64,000 nucleotides of DNA, taken from contig NZ_CABVGP010000002.1 of NCBI RefSeq assembly GCF_902497555.1, forward strand, positions 2,740,501 to 2,804,500. Direction: 5' to 3'. The notes below the pieces were generated by a model. It was not told the DNA's origin and searched no databases. It worked only from the letters and a program-made list of their open reading frames with translations. A program made the position numbers and the translations under genes. Each line of letters opens with the position of its first letter. Positions within the stretch are counted from its first letter, which is position 1. The stretch comes from Amycolatopsis camponoti. GTDB lineage: Bacteria; Actinomycetota; Actinomycetes; Mycobacteriales; Pseudonocardiaceae. Of the stretch, positions 51,011 through 60,366 are shown one piece after another.

Positions 51011-51831
51011 CGCGACGTCGGGTCCGGACGCCGGCGGACCAGCAGGGCGGTGCCGAGGAGCGCCAGCAGCACACCACCCGCGGCCAGGAGGGACCAGCCG
51101 CCGGCGACCTCGTCGGTAGCCAGACCGCCCGAGCCGGTCGGCATCGACGAGGGTGCGGAACCCAGGTTCTTGATCGTCTGGGCGGCGAGAGCGAGGGTTT
51201 TGGCGTCCGCGGAACCGATCGCATAGACGATCGTGGCCGTTCCGGCGGCCAGGTCGAGGTCCTTCGGCCCGAGCACGACGGTGGCGGTGCCGGCCAGGGT
51301 CACGTCGGCGTTGACGACGCCGGCGGGAAGGTCGGCCATGACTTCGTTCGGGTTCGTCAGCCCGGTGAACACCGGCTTTCCCGCGGCGCGCACGTCCACG
51401 GCCGGCGCGGCGGCGGTGTGCCGGACGACCACCCGGGCTTTGCCCGGCGCGGTCCGGCCGGTGTCGTTGACGAACGCGGTCAGCGCGGGCTTCGCCGCAG
51501 TGTCCAGGTGAGCGACGAGGCTGAGGTTCTTCCCGCCGGGGACGGCGAGGGTCTTGTTCTCCAGCAGCGCGCTGGAGACGGGCTCGCCGGGCTTGGTCAG
51601 CGCGACGTCGTAACTGCCCGCGGCCAGAGACAGCGGGCCGGCCACGCTCGCCGGTTGGAAGTTGTCGAGGGTCTTCTTCCCGTTGACGTAGACGTCGACC
51701 GGCTGGCCGGGGATGCCGTGGACGACCGAGACCATGGATTCCGTGGCCGCGCCGGCGGGAACCTGTGCCGAGAAAGTGGCCAGGACCCCGGCGGAGACGA
51801 CCAGGGCGAGCGAACGCAGTGATCTGGGCAT
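51007..51831 (-). CDS. DUF4397 secreted/anchored protein
   Basis: The 274-residue protein has a signal peptide (cleavage near AGA at 29) and two DUF4397 repeats: SMVSVVHGIPGQPVDVYVNG and ARVVVRHTAAAPAVDVRAAG. A C-terminal membrane helix with LLVRRRP tail follows MPTGSGGLATD, a possible variant sorting motif. ATG 51831 has AAGGAG at 7 nt. It is coupled to the class F sortase gene. Confidence 0.87.
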   Translation of the reverse strand: MPRSLRSLALVVSAGVLATFSAQVPAGAATESMVSVVHGIPGQPVDVYVNGKKTLDNFQPASVAGPLSLAAGSYDVALTKPGEPVSSALLENKTLAVPGGKNLSLVAHLDTAAKPALTAFVNDTGRTAPGKARVVVRHTAAAPAVDVRAAGKPVFTGLTNPNEVMADLPAGVVNADVTLAGTATVVLGPKDLDLAAGTATIVYAIGSADAKTLALAAQTIKNLGSAPSSMPTGSGGLATDEVAGGWSLLAAGGVLLALLGTALLVRRRPDPTSR

Positions 51832-52063
51832 CGACTGCTCCTTCGGATCGGTGGCTCGTGCATCCGGTGGTTCGCCGCGGAGCGGGCGAACGGATGCGAC
51901 GCGGAAGAAACAGCCGGTCGCCGGGGGTGAATCCGCCGGGGCCGCCGCGGGCGTACTGCTGTTCGCCGGGATCTGCCGGCCCGGGGACCGGAACTCGAGG
52001 TGCACGAGGATGCTGCTGGTGGAAGGTGTTGCGTCGACCGGGAGTGCGGTTACTGTGGCGCCC

Positions 52064-52669
52064 GTGTCCGATGACGCCGAGATGGCCGGCGAGCTCGCCC
52101 GCCGGTTCGCCGACGGGGAGCCGGATGCCTTGCGGGCCGTGTTCGACCGGCACGGCCCGGCGGTGCAGCGGCTGGTGCGCGCCAGCTTGCGTGACCAGGC
52201 CGACGTCGATGATGTCGTCCAGGCCACCTTCGTCTCCGCGTGGAACGGGCGGCACAGCTACGACCCGGACAAGGCCGGCCTGCTGGCCTGGCTGCTGGGC
52301 ATCACCCGGCGTCGCATCGTGGACCTGCTGCGCGCCCGGGGCCGCCGGCAGCGCGACAGTGCCGCTGCCGCCGCGACGGCCCCGGCCGAGGCGCCCTCGG
52401 CGGAGTCCCCGGAGCGGATCGTCGACCGGTTGATCGTCGCGGACGGTTTGCGCCGGTTGCCGGACGCGCAGCGCGAGGTGCTCGAACTGGCCTTCTATGC
52501 TGACTTGACCCACACCCAGATCGCCGAGCGGACGGGCCTGCCGCTCGGGACGGTGAAGAGCCACCTGCGCCGCGGCATGCAGAAGTTGCGCTCCGATCTC
52601 GACAGCGCGCCGGAGGAGGTGCCCGATGACGCATCCCGATCGCGATCACCTCGTCCTGCTCGCCCTTGA
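52064..52669 (+). CDS. ECF-type sigma-70 family factor
   Basis: The 201-residue sigma factor has region 2 (ADVDDVVQATFVSAWNGRHS, GLLAWLLGITRRRIVDLLRA) and region 4 (LPDAQREVLELAFYADLTHT, IAERTGLPLGTVKSHLRRGM). GTG 52064 lies 7 nt after TACTGT, so the mRNA is probably leaderless. The anti-sigma gene overlaps its 3' end by 44 bp. It may control the divergent DUF4397-sortase pair and the secreted protein downstream. Confidence 0.9.
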   Translation: MSDDAEMAGELARRFADGEPDALRAVFDRHGPAVQRLVRASLRDQADVDDVVQATFVSAWNGRHSYDPDKAGLLAWLLGITRRRIVDLLRARGRRQRDSAAAAATAPAEAPSAESPERIVDRLIVADGLRRLPDAQREVLELAFYADLTHTQIAERTGLPLGTVKSHLRRGMQKLRSDLDSAPEEVPDDASRSRSPRPARP

Positions 52670-53357
52670 CGATCAGGAACCCGGCGCGGCGGACACCGCT
52701 CACCTCGACAGCTGCGCCGACTGCCGTGAAGAGCTCGAATCGCTGCGAGCGGTAGCGGGCCTCGGCCGTGAGGCGGCGGCGGAGACGGCTCTACCACCGG
52801 TGGCGGAGGCGGTGTGGGAGCGGATCGCGGCCGAGACCGGTCAGCCGTCGCTCGGGGCCGCGCGCGAGACGGCGGAATCGGCACACGATGCCGATCGTCG
52901 GGATGTCCTGCGGCCTCGCTTCAGCCGGGCCGTACGGTACGGCGTGGTCGCGGCGGCCGCCGCCGCGGTGGCCGCCGTGGTGACGGTGGCTCTCACGGGC
53001 GGTGGCCCGGATGAGGGCCGGGTGATCGCGCAGGCGCAGCTGAACCGGCAGGTGGCCGCGCCCGCCGAGGCAGCCGGTCAGGTCCGGATCATCGACAGCG
53101 GCGGCGGCTCGCTGCGACTCAAGCTCGAGCTGACCGGCATGCCGGCGCCGGCGGGCCTGTACGAGATCTGGCTCTACGACGGCAAGACCACCATGATTCC
53201 GCTCGGGGTCGTCGCCGGCACAGATGCCGACGTCGCCATCCCCCACACCCTGACGCTGCAAGCCTTCCCGATCGTCGACGTATCGGCGCAGCAGCTCGGG
53301 CAGCAGGAGCACGGCACCAGCATGGTTCAGGGAACCCTCCGCGTCGAAGGGCCGTAG
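52626..53357 (+). CDS. Anti-sigma factor with zinc-binding and RskA-type domains
   Basis: The 243-residue protein has the zinc-binding anti-sigma motif HLDSCADC (26-33), a membrane helix (about 105-125) and an extracytoplasmic RskA-like domain with LELTGMPAPAGLYEIWLYDG. It should hold the upstream sigma factor at the membrane until released. The 44-bp overlap with the sigma gene supports balanced expression. Confidence 0.88.
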   Translation: MTHPDRDHLVLLALDDQEPGAADTAHLDSCADCREELESLRAVAGLGREAAAETALPPVAEAVWERIAAETGQPSLGAARETAESAHDADRRDVLRPRFSRAVRYGVVAAAAAAVAAVVTVALTGGGPDEGRVIAQAQLNRQVAAPAEAAGQVRIIDSGGGSLRLKLELTGMPAPAGLYEIWLYDGKTTMIPLGVVAGTDADVAIPHTLTLQAFPIVDVSAQQLGQQEHGTSMVQGTLRVEGP

Positions 53358-53461
53358 CCGAGCGAGAGCGAAAGCCACCGCGAATTCTCGTCCGTGGTGC
53401 ATCCGGCATGGCCGCTGTCGCCGTACCAACTGCGTCCGGAAGCATCGAGAATGGAGCTGTT

Positions 53462-54028
53462 ATGCGTCTTCGCGTGGTCGGAGTATCGATTGCCGCAGCG
53501 GCGATCATGACTGGCGCCGTGGCAGCGCCGGCTCAGGCCGCTCAGCCGGCCGGCACCACGGCAGCGTTTCATGCCGCCTCGCACCACCACGGGTTCCACT
53601 TCGGGAAAGGCCGCACCGACCTGACGCTGGACCCGGCGGCCGCCGGCGCGCTCACCTCGCTCGGGGTGCGGGTTTCCCCGGTCCTCGCCAAGGTCAGCCA
53701 CCCCGGCGGCAAGACCGTGTTCGGATTCACGATCGTCGGAAACCCCAAGGACGGCACCATCGAGCACGTCGGCGGGCTGCTGCTGCGCGCGGGCGGGACC
53801 TGCCTGTACCTGACCAGTTACACGATCGACCTCAACCGCGGCGTGCTGAGCGGGCGGGTCGACTTCGGCACCCGGGCCGACTTGTTCACCGTCGGCGCCG
53901 CGACACCCGATGGCGTCACGCTGGCGTTGACCGCCCCGGCGGCGGCGCTGCTGAACAAGACCTTCAAGGTCAGTGCCTTCACCGCCGGCCTGGTCATCGG
54001 GTACGGCAATCCCATGATCCGCAAGTAG
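53462..54028 (+). CDS. Secreted hypothetical protein
   Basis: The 188-residue protein has a signal peptide (cleavage near AQA at 27), a His-rich stretch (ASHHHGFHFG) and a beta-rich domain with GGKTVFGFTIVGNPKDGTIE and LTSYTIDLNRGVLSGRVDFG, which has some likeness to HtaA-type surface domains. Histidines may bind metal or heme; this is a guess. ATG 53462 has GGAG at 6 nt. It is probably in the regulon of the upstream sigma factor. Confidence 0.7.
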   Translation: MRLRVVGVSIAAAAIMTGAVAAPAQAAQPAGTTAAFHAASHHHGFHFGKGRTDLTLDPAAAGALTSLGVRVSPVLAKVSHPGGKTVFGFTIVGNPKDGTIEHVGGLLLRAGGTCLYLTSYTIDLNRGVLSGRVDFGTRADLFTVGAATPDGVTLALTAPAAALLNKTFKVSAFTAGLVIGYGNPMIRK

Positions 54029-54040
54029 CACCGGTTCTCG

Positions 54041-54071
54041 GCCGGGGGAGTGGCCTCGCCACTTCCCCGGC
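54041..54071. terminator. Hairpin after the secreted-protein gene
   Basis: GCCGGGGGAGTGGC (54041-54054) pairs with 54058-54071 with one G-T mismatch and a 3-nt loop. It lies 12 bp after the plus-strand stop and faces the convergent amidohydrolase gene. There is no T-run, so it may end transcription in both directions. Confidence 0.65.
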
Positions 54072-54157
54072 GATCTGGCCAGGAGATCACGATGGCTTCT
54101 TCGAACCTGCACGCTTGTCTCAGCCCATAGTCACGCCCGTTTCCCGGCCGACCGGCG

Positions 54158-55621
54158 TCAGCTGTAGGCGAACAGGTTCTGCTGGACGTCCGCTGCGCGG
54201 AACAGGTGATCGCGGGACCGCTCGAGCTCACCGCGCAGGCGGACGAGGTCGGCTTCGAGCAGGGATCCCTGCCACTTGCGGATCTTGCCGGCGACGATGA
54301 CGGTCTCGACGTTGCTCCGGTCCATGAGCGACACCACGGCTCCAGGCACACTGTTGAGCGGGGTGACGTTGAGTGCGGTGGCGTCGAGCAGGACGATGTC
54401 GGCTTCTTTGCCCGGCGTCAGTGAGCCGGTCTTGTGGTCGAGACGCAGGTGTTCGGCGCCGTTGATGGTGGCGAACCGCAGGACATCCCGGACGGTGAAC
54501 AGCTGCGGAGTGCCCGGTGCGGGCGCCGGGTAGTGGCCGGGCGGGGTGAAGCCTCCCTGGGCGAGGACGCTCTCGTTGACCAGCATGCGCTGCATGGTCA
54601 TCGTGGAGCGCATGAGCGTGAAGGGGTCGGGTGCCATGGTGGTCTCGACGTCGGAGCTGAGAGAAGGTTCCAAGCCCAGTTGCTGCAGCTTCAGCAGCGG
54701 AGGGGTGCCGTGGCGCATGGTCATCTCGATCGGTGTGGACACCGAGACGTGGACACCGGCGTCGCGGACGCGCTCCCACGCGAAGTCCGACATGCCCGTC
54801 ATGTGGATGAGGAGCACGTCCGGACCGAAGCCGATGTCTTTTCCGGTCCCGCCGCGGCCGTGGGCGAGGTCGTCGAGGAGCGGTCGCATGCCGAACGCAC
54901 CCACGGCGTGGGCGGCGATCTGCAGGTCCAGCTCGCGGGCGATGCCCCAGGCGTTCGAATACAGCTCCTCGCCGAGGTAGAACTCGCCACCCATGACCAT
55001 GGTCACCAGCTGGTCGTCGGAGGAGAACCACTGCTTGCGGACGCGGTAGGCGTCCTGGGGGTAGCGGGCTTCGGCGCGGCCGTCGCCTTCGAAATAGCCG
55101 AAGGCCGCGCGACGGCCGGCGTCGGCCAAGGCTTCGATCGCGGCGTCGGTGTGCTCGGGGGAGTGGTGGATCTGGGAGACGTCGAGCACGGTGGTGACGC
55201 CGGCGTCGAGCTGAGCGAGCCCACCGAAAAGCGTGGTGATGTAGACGTCCTCGGGCCGGTACACCGGCGCGAACCGCTGCAGGACGTGGCCGACATACGT
55301 GGGGTCCGCGCTCGGCGTGCCGGATCCGTCGTCGACCAGCAGGCCGTTGGCGAGGAACGAACGCAGCGCGGTTTCGAACAAGTGGTGGTGGGTGTCGATG
55401 AAGCCGGGCATGACGATGCGCCCGCGTGCGTCGACGACGTCCACCCCGGGTGCCTCGATCGCGGGAGCGATGGCGGCGATCTTGTCACCGTCGACCAGGA
55501 CGTCGGCGATCTCGAAGTCGCCCACCTCCGGGTCCATGGACATGACGGCTCCGCCGCGGATGAGGTAGCGCCGACCCGGACGGCCGGTGTCGACCGGGGC
55601 GGTGGCGGGGTTCTCGGGCAT
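54158..55621 (-). CDS. Amidohydrolase family protein (TrzA/AtzA-like deaminase fold)
   Basis: The 487-residue enzyme has the metal-binding VMPGFIDTHHHLFET, a middle with VSQIHHSPEHTD, and C-terminal SLSSDVETTMAPDPFTLMRS and GKEADIVLLDATALNVTPL. It resembles amidohydrolases that deaminate or dechlorinate heterocycles. It is the last gene of the catabolic operon, and may hydrolyse an imine or amide in the upper or side pathway. The substrate is unknown. Confidence 0.83.
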   Translation of the reverse strand: MPENPATAPVDTGRPGRRYLIRGGAVMSMDPEVGDFEIADVLVDGDKIAAIAPAIEAPGVDVVDARGRIVMPGFIDTHHHLFETALRSFLANGLLVDDGSGTPSADPTYVGHVLQRFAPVYRPEDVYITTLFGGLAQLDAGVTTVLDVSQIHHSPEHTDAAIEALADAGRRAAFGYFEGDGRAEARYPQDAYRVRKQWFSSDDQLVTMVMGGEFYLGEELYSNAWGIARELDLQIAAHAVGAFGMRPLLDDLAHGRGGTGKDIGFGPDVLLIHMTGMSDFAWERVRDAGVHVSVSTPIEMTMRHGTPPLLKLQQLGLEPSLSSDVETTMAPDPFTLMRSTMTMQRMLVNESVLAQGGFTPPGHYPAPAPGTPQLFTVRDVLRFATINGAEHLRLDHKTGSLTPGKEADIVLLDATALNVTPLNSVPGAVVSLMDRSNVETVIVAGKIRKWQGSLLEADLVRLRGELERSRDHLFRAADVQQNLFAYS

Positions 55622-55652
55622 GGCTGTACTCCTTCATGACTGGTTCGATGGG

Positions 55653-56651
55653 TTAGGAAGACGCGGGGGCGGCGCGCGGCGCCCCGGTGTAGCTGGGCAG
55701 CCCGGCGCCGGGCGGCGGGACCTGCCGGGCACCGACCGGGTTGCGCAGCACGCCGACGCCGGACGCTTCCAGCTCCACGACGTCACCGGCCTGGATCCAG
55801 CGGTCCAGTTCGAGACCGCAGCCGCCACCCACGGTGCCGAGCGCGAAGAACTCGCCAGGATGCACGGGTTCATCGAGGGAGGCCCAAGCCAGCACCTCGG
55901 CGAAGGAGAACTGCCGGTCGGCCGTGGTTCCGCTCGCCCAGGTTTCGCCGTTGACCCGGGCCGCCAGCCCGATCGACCATTCGTCGACTTCGTCCATGGT
56001 GAGCACGCTCGGCCCCATCGCGGTGCAGAAGTGCTTTCCCTTGGACGGCCCGATGGTCAGGCTCATCTCGAAGAACTGGATGTCCCGTGCGCTCACGTCG
56101 TTGAAGATCGTCACGCCGGCGATCAGGCGGCCCGCCTCGTCGGGAGTGAGGTTGACCCCGCCGCCCGAAGTGAAGAAGCCCAGCTCGAGTTCGAAGTCGA
56201 GTTGTCCGGTGTAGGACGGCCACAGCAGCGGATCACCAGGTCCGACGACCGTCTCGGCGTTGCCCTGGTAGCAGATCGGCATGGCGGTGAAGGCCGGTGG
56301 AACCGGTAGCCCGGATCCTGCCGCGTGGTCGGTGTAGGTCAGGTAGTCGCGGATGCGGCGCGGGCGGGGGACCGGTGCCAGCAACCGCACGTCGTCGAGG
56401 GGGAAGACCGCCGGTGTCCCGTCCGGCGCGCTCAGCTCGGGTCCGCGCTCGTCGGCGAGGAGCAGTGCGTGCGCGCCGAGGTCGAGCCCGCGAGCACCTT
56501 CTCCGAAGAAGGCCACCATCTCGGTGGGAAGGCGTGGTGCATCGCCCCGTGTGGCGCCCCGCAGCGCGCGGTCGGGGTCGACGACGACGTCGCCGTGCTG
56601 GATGCCCACCCGCGGCAGCTCGCCGGGGGCGACGTAGGTGACCAGGCGCAT
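55653..56651 (-). CDS. Fumarylacetoacetate hydrolase family protein (1)
   Basis: The 332-residue enzyme has MRLVTYVAPGELPRVGIQHG, DYLTYTDHAAGSGLPVPPAF, YTGQLDFELELGFFTSGGGV with the E-x-E metal site, and SMTIGPSKGKHFCTAMGPSV. The fold hydrolyses C-C bonds of beta-diketo acids or decarboxylates/isomerises them. The longer length and N-terminal domain resemble true FAH rather than HpcE. It probably cleaves a ring-fission product. Confidence 0.87.
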   Translation of the reverse strand: MRLVTYVAPGELPRVGIQHGDVVVDPDRALRGATRGDAPRLPTEMVAFFGEGARGLDLGAHALLLADERGPELSAPDGTPAVFPLDDVRLLAPVPRPRRIRDYLTYTDHAAGSGLPVPPAFTAMPICYQGNAETVVGPGDPLLWPSYTGQLDFELELGFFTSGGGVNLTPDEAGRLIAGVTIFNDVSARDIQFFEMSLTIGPSKGKHFCTAMGPSVLTMDEVDEWSIGLAARVNGETWASGTTADRQFSFAEVLAWASLDEPVHPGEFFALGTVGGGCGLELDRWIQAGDVVELEASGVGVLRNPVGARQVPPPGAGLPSYTGAPRAAPASS

Positions 56652-56666
56652 GGTTCCCCCGTTCGG

Positions 56667-57536
56667 TCAGCGGTACTGGAGGCGGGCTTGGCGGGGGACG
56701 TCACCGAAGTCGCCGCGGTGGAAATCACGGAAGGCCTGGGCGATCTCGTCCTCGGTGTTCATCACGAACGGGCCGCCGACGGCGACGGGCTCGCCGATCG
56801 GTTCTCCGCTGCAGGCCATGACGACGACAGGTGTGTCTCCCCGTGCCTCCACGGCGATCGATGAGACGAGCGCATGTGGGGCGGGGTCGGACCAGGCGAT
56901 CTGACCGGCTTCGACAGCGTGTCCGGCGATCGACGCTCGGCCGGAGAGGACGTAGAGGAACGCGCGGTCGCGGCCGGGCAGGAGGTGGTCGAGCCGGTGA
57001 CCCGGTTCCAGCGTGAGAATCGCGCCGGAAATGGGCCACTCGGTGACAGCGGGTCCGCTGAGCTCGCCCACCTGGCCCGAGATCACGTCGATCCGAGTCC
57101 CGTCCTGCTCGATGACAGGGCGTTGTCCGGCGAGCAGGTCCTGGTAGCGCGGACCGGTCAGCTTCCGGTCGGCGGGAAGGTTCACCCACAGCTGCAGGGT
57201 GTGTGCCCGTTCGTCGCGGAAGGCGAGCTCGCGGTGGATGATGCCGTGGCCCGCGGTCATCCACTGCACGTCGCCGGTGGTCAGCGCGCCGCTGTTACCG
57301 GCGCTGTCTCCGTGCTCGAGGACGCCGTCGACGACCAGGGTCACGGTTTCCACGCCGCGGTGCGGGTGCCATTCGAAGCCGGGAGAAGAGAACCAGTCTT
57401 CGCTCAGGACGAGGAAGGGATCGGTCAGCTCCGGACGGGCTGGGCCCATGACGAGGTACCGGTCGTCCACTTGGGCGTCCGGCCCCAGGTGCGTCTTGCT
57501 TTCGATCCGCGCGAGAGCGCGTTGCGGGATGGTCAT
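56667..57536 (-). CDS. Pirin family protein
   Basis: The 289-residue bicupin has metal-binding His57 and His59 (WHPHRGVETVTLVVDG) with His101 and Glu103 (GHGIIHRELAF). Pirins can act as quercetin-type dioxygenases. Its ATG overlaps the previous stop by one base (TGATG). In a ring-cleavage operon it may act as an oxygenase or protect against a reactive intermediate; this is inferred from context. Confidence 0.9.
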   Translation of the reverse strand: MTIPQRALARIESKTHLGPDAQVDDRYLVMGPARPELTDPFLVLSEDWFSSPGFEWHPHRGVETVTLVVDGVLEHGDSAGNSGALTTGDVQWMTAGHGIIHRELAFRDERAHTLQLWVNLPADRKLTGPRYQDLLAGQRPVIEQDGTRIDVISGQVGELSGPAVTEWPISGAILTLEPGHRLDHLLPGRDRAFLYVLSGRASIAGHAVEAGQIAWSDPAPHALVSSIAVEARGDTPVVVMACSGEPIGEPVAVGGPFVMNTEDEIAQAFRDFHRGDFGDVPRQARLQYR

Positions 57537-58381
57537 CAGCGCGCCACGAAACGCTGCCGCAGCTCGCCGATTCCCTCGACCCAGCTGCGGAGCTCGTCTC
57601 CGGGCCGCAGGTACCGCTCGGGTTTCCGGCCCATGCCCACGCCGGCCGGCGTGCCGGTGAAGATCACGTCGCCGGGATAGAGGGTGACGACCGACGACAG
57701 GTGTGCGATCAGCTCCGGGACGGAGAAGATCATGTCGGCCGTTCGGGCCTTCTGCACTTCCTCGCCGTTGACCGTGCACCCGATCTCCAGGTCGTCGGGG
57801 TCGGGCAGCTCGTCCGGCGTCACGAGGACCGGGCCGGTGGGGGAGAAACCGGCGTGGGACTTGGCCAGGCTGAACTGCGGGACCGGGCCGCGCAGCTGCG
57901 ACCGGCGCTCCGAAAGGTCTTGGCCCACGGTCAGCCCGGCCACGTGGCTCCAGGCGTGCTCGAGGTCGACGTCGCGGGCCGTCCGGGAGATCACCGCGAC
58001 GAGCTCCACCTCCCAATCGACGGCCGCGGTCGGCAGGCGCACCACGCTGACCGGCCCGGAGAAGGAACTCGCGAACTTGGTGAAGACCGTCGGCTCCTCC
58101 GGGAGCTGGGTGATACCGCCCTCGGCGGCGTGGTCTGCGTAGTTGAGACCGATCGCGAAGACCTGCCGGGGTGCCGGCGCCGGCGAGCCGAGCGACGCCG
58201 GGTCCAGCTCGGCCGCGTCAAGGTGGTCGTCCTGTCCGGCTGCCCACTGCTTGAAGTCGTCGAAGACCTCGTACACGGCTTGCGGATCCGCGGCGAATCG
58301 GCCCTCGCTGGCACTGGCGACGTCGATGGCACGGTCGGCGATGAGGAGCTTCAGGCGTCCTCCGACATTGGCGATACGCAT
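57536..58381 (-). CDS. Fumarylacetoacetate hydrolase family protein (2)
   Basis: The 281-residue protein is the shorter FAH/HpaG type with VFAIGLNYADHAAEGGITQL, AVDWEVELVAVISRTARDVD and GDVIFTGTPAGVGMGRKPER. It is typical of hydratase/isomerase or acylpyruvate hydrolase steps after extradiol cleavage. It lies 6 bp after the dioxygenase gene and is coupled to the pirin gene. Confidence 0.9.
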   Translation of the reverse strand: MRIANVGGRLKLLIADRAIDVASASEGRFAADPQAVYEVFDDFKQWAAGQDDHLDAAELDPASLGSPAPAPRQVFAIGLNYADHAAEGGITQLPEEPTVFTKFASSFSGPVSVVRLPTAAVDWEVELVAVISRTARDVDLEHAWSHVAGLTVGQDLSERRSQLRGPVPQFSLAKSHAGFSPTGPVLVTPDELPDPDDLEIGCTVNGEEVQKARTADMIFSVPELIAHLSSVVTLYPGDVIFTGTPAGVGMGRKPERYLRPGDELRSWVEGIGELRQRFVAR

Positions 58382-58387
58382 GGTCGA

Positions 58388-59320
58388 TCAGGCTTTCTCG
58401 TGCGAGTCGGTCATCAGTTCCGCGAGGTCCTCGGGTTTCAGGAACGACGGCGGGGGCGGCGGTCCCCAGGCGTACAGGCTCTTCTCGCCGGCGATGACGC
58501 CGGGCTTCCAAAGCTGGTCGTCGACGATGCAGTCGAGGTCGGAGTAGTACTCGGAGAAGTTGCCGGCCGGGTCGCGCAGGTACCAGAAGAAGTTCGAGCC
58601 GATGTGGTGCCGGCCCAGCCCCCAGGTGTGCCGCTCCGGGTGACCTTCCAGCATCGCGGTCGCACCCCGGCCGACCTCGTCGACGTCGTCGACCTCCCAC
58701 GATGTGTGGTGCAGGAAATTGACGGGCGCCTGCTGGACGAGGACGTTGTGGTGGTCGGTGGAGCAGCGCAGGAACGACGCGAGTCCGGGGGCCTCGTCGC
58801 TGACCTTGAAGCCGAGGCCTTCGGTGAAGAACCGCTGGGTCGCGGCCTGGTCGGCGGATCCGAAGACCACATGACCCAGCTTCCGGGGCCGGACCGGCTC
58901 CTGCCGCTCGACGCCGGGTGCCCGCACGTCGGGTCTGGTGACCGCGCCGGGCGTGTTGTACAGGGGAGCGGGCGTCGGCTTCTGCTGCAGCCGAGGCGCT
59001 ATCGACACCACGACCTCGAGGCCGGTGACCGGGTCGGCGGCGCGGAGGGCGTCGCCTTCGCGCCGGGCATCGACCTCGAGCCGGTTCAACGACGCCTTGA
59101 CGCGCTCCAGGTCGTCCGGGTCGTCGACGCCGACGCCGAGGGTCAGCAGCCGTCGGCGCGGGCTGTGCCTGATGTGCAGTTGGTCGCCTCCGTCCGTGGT
59201 GGCGAACCGGTGCCCGTTGCCCTCGCCGGAGGGAGTGAGCCCGAACTCCCGGTAGTAGCCGGCGGTTTCCTCGACGTTCGGCACGCCGACGGTGATATCG
59301 GTCAAGCGGTGCAGCCCCAT
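58388..59320 (-). CDS. Extradiol (VOC-type) ring-cleavage dioxygenase
   Basis: The 310-residue protein is a two-domain type I extradiol dioxygenase. The C-terminal domain keeps the iron ligands: His150 (RKLGHVVFGS), a His of the pair at 204-205 (FLHHTSWEVDD) and Glu257 (NFSEYYSDLD). GLGRHHIGSNFFWYLRDPAG is the family signature before the Glu. It is the first gene of the operon, with AAGGAGG before ATG 59320. The substrate is a catechol-like compound, but which is unknown. Confidence 0.9.
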   Translation of the reverse strand: MGLHRLTDITVGVPNVEETAGYYREFGLTPSGEGNGHRFATTDGGDQLHIRHSPRRRLLTLGVGVDDPDDLERVKASLNRLEVDARREGDALRAADPVTGLEVVVSIAPRLQQKPTPAPLYNTPGAVTRPDVRAPGVERQEPVRPRKLGHVVFGSADQAATQRFFTEGLGFKVSDEAPGLASFLRCSTDHHNVLVQQAPVNFLHHTSWEVDDVDEVGRGATAMLEGHPERHTWGLGRHHIGSNFFWYLRDPAGNFSEYYSDLDCIVDDQLWKPGVIAGEKSLYAWGPPPPPSFLKPEDLAELMTDSHEKA

Positions 59321-59396
59321 CGATGGCCTCCTTGCTCAGCTGGGTGACGACCTCCGAGATTTCATACTCCACCGCAAACTCTCGATCGTCAACAAG

Positions 59397-59430
59397 AGAA
59401 TCGATTCTGTGGGGTAGAGTGTGGTATCGT
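59397..59430. promoter_or_regulatory. Divergent control region with 12-bp palindrome and GntR promoter
   Basis: AGAATCGATTCT at 59397-59408 is a perfect palindrome in an AT-rich pocket between the operon and the GntR gene, a likely operator. TATCGT at 59425-59430 lies 7 nt before ATG 59438, which fits a leaderless repressor mRNA. The palindrome is centred about 35 bp upstream of that start. Confidence 0.6.
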
Positions 59431-59437
59431 TGCCGGC

Positions 59438-60151
59438 ATGGTGAAGCGTGCGGGTGGAGAGAGCCTGGCCGTGGCCGTGTACGAGCAGGTGCGGTCCGCG
59501 ATCCTCAACAGCGGCGAACTCCTCCCGGGGCAGCGGCTGAAGCCCGCAGACCTCAGCGGCCGCTATGGCGTGAGCCTCAGCGTCGTCCGTGAGGCGCTCG
59601 GAATGCTGGCCGCCAAGGGGCTCGTGCGCATCGACCGCAACCGCGGCTTCCACGTCACCCCGCTGACCGAGGAGACGCTGGCCGACTTGACCGAGGCGCG
59701 GCTGATCAACGAAGGCGCGGCGGTGCGGCTGTCAGTGCAACGGGGCGACGTCAGCTGGGAGTCCGAAGTCCTGGCCGCGCACCACCGGCTGGCCAGCCAG
59801 CCGCTGTTCCTGCCCGGCGACCCGCCACCACGCAACGAGGAGTGGGCTCAGGCGCACATCGACTTCCACCACGCCCTGATCAAGGCCTGCGGCAACCCGA
59901 TCCTGCTCGACATCTGCGCGCGGTTGACCGACACCGCCGAGCTCTACCGGGCATGGTCCGCCGCCGGAACCCGGCAGGTGCACCGCGACGTCGCCGCCGA
60001 GCACCGGGGCCTGCTCGAGGCCGCGCTCGCGCGCGACGCCGACCTGGCCGTAGCGCGGTTCGAAGCGCACGTGACCCGGACCGGCCAGGTCCTCGCCAGC
60101 TCCGGTCTGCTCGCGGCCGACGGCGAACCCGCAAGCGGTGCGGCGAGCTGA
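59438..60151 (+). CDS. GntR/FadR-subfamily transcriptional regulator
   Basis: The 237-residue regulator has an N-terminal winged helix (LAVAVYEQVRSAILNSGELL, YGVSLSVVREALGMLAAKGL) and an FCD ligand domain with DFHHALIKACGNPILLDICA and AAEHRGLLEAALARDADLAV, including metal-binding histidines. It is divergent from the catabolic operon and most likely represses it until the pathway substrate binds. Confidence 0.9.
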   Translation: MVKRAGGESLAVAVYEQVRSAILNSGELLPGQRLKPADLSGRYGVSLSVVREALGMLAAKGLVRIDRNRGFHVTPLTEETLADLTEARLINEGAAVRLSVQRGDVSWESEVLAAHHRLASQPLFLPGDPPPRNEEWAQAHIDFHHALIKACGNPILLDICARLTDTAELYRAWSAAGTRQVHRDVAAEHRGLLEAALARDADLAVARFEAHVTRTGQVLASSGLLAADGEPASGAAS

Positions 60152-60366
60152 TCCAGGTCCACGACGTCGTCCATCGGGCAGCGGCGATTGCGCGCCGCAT
60201 CACGGGTGCGGAACGCCTCGACGCTTCTGGACGTCGACACCTGCCCCAGCGTGGCGCCCGGTGTTCCCGTATGCCGCGGTCGAGAACCAGAGCCTCGATG
60301 CCGGTGTCACGCTACAGCGCTGTTGGCTCCGCTTGCCGCCGCAGCCTAGGTCGTCGTTGCAGAGCT

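Noticed and set aside
57701..59347. 548-codon open frame on the plus strand
   Set aside because: It is antisense to the FAH and dioxygenase genes with intact metal-ligand motifs.
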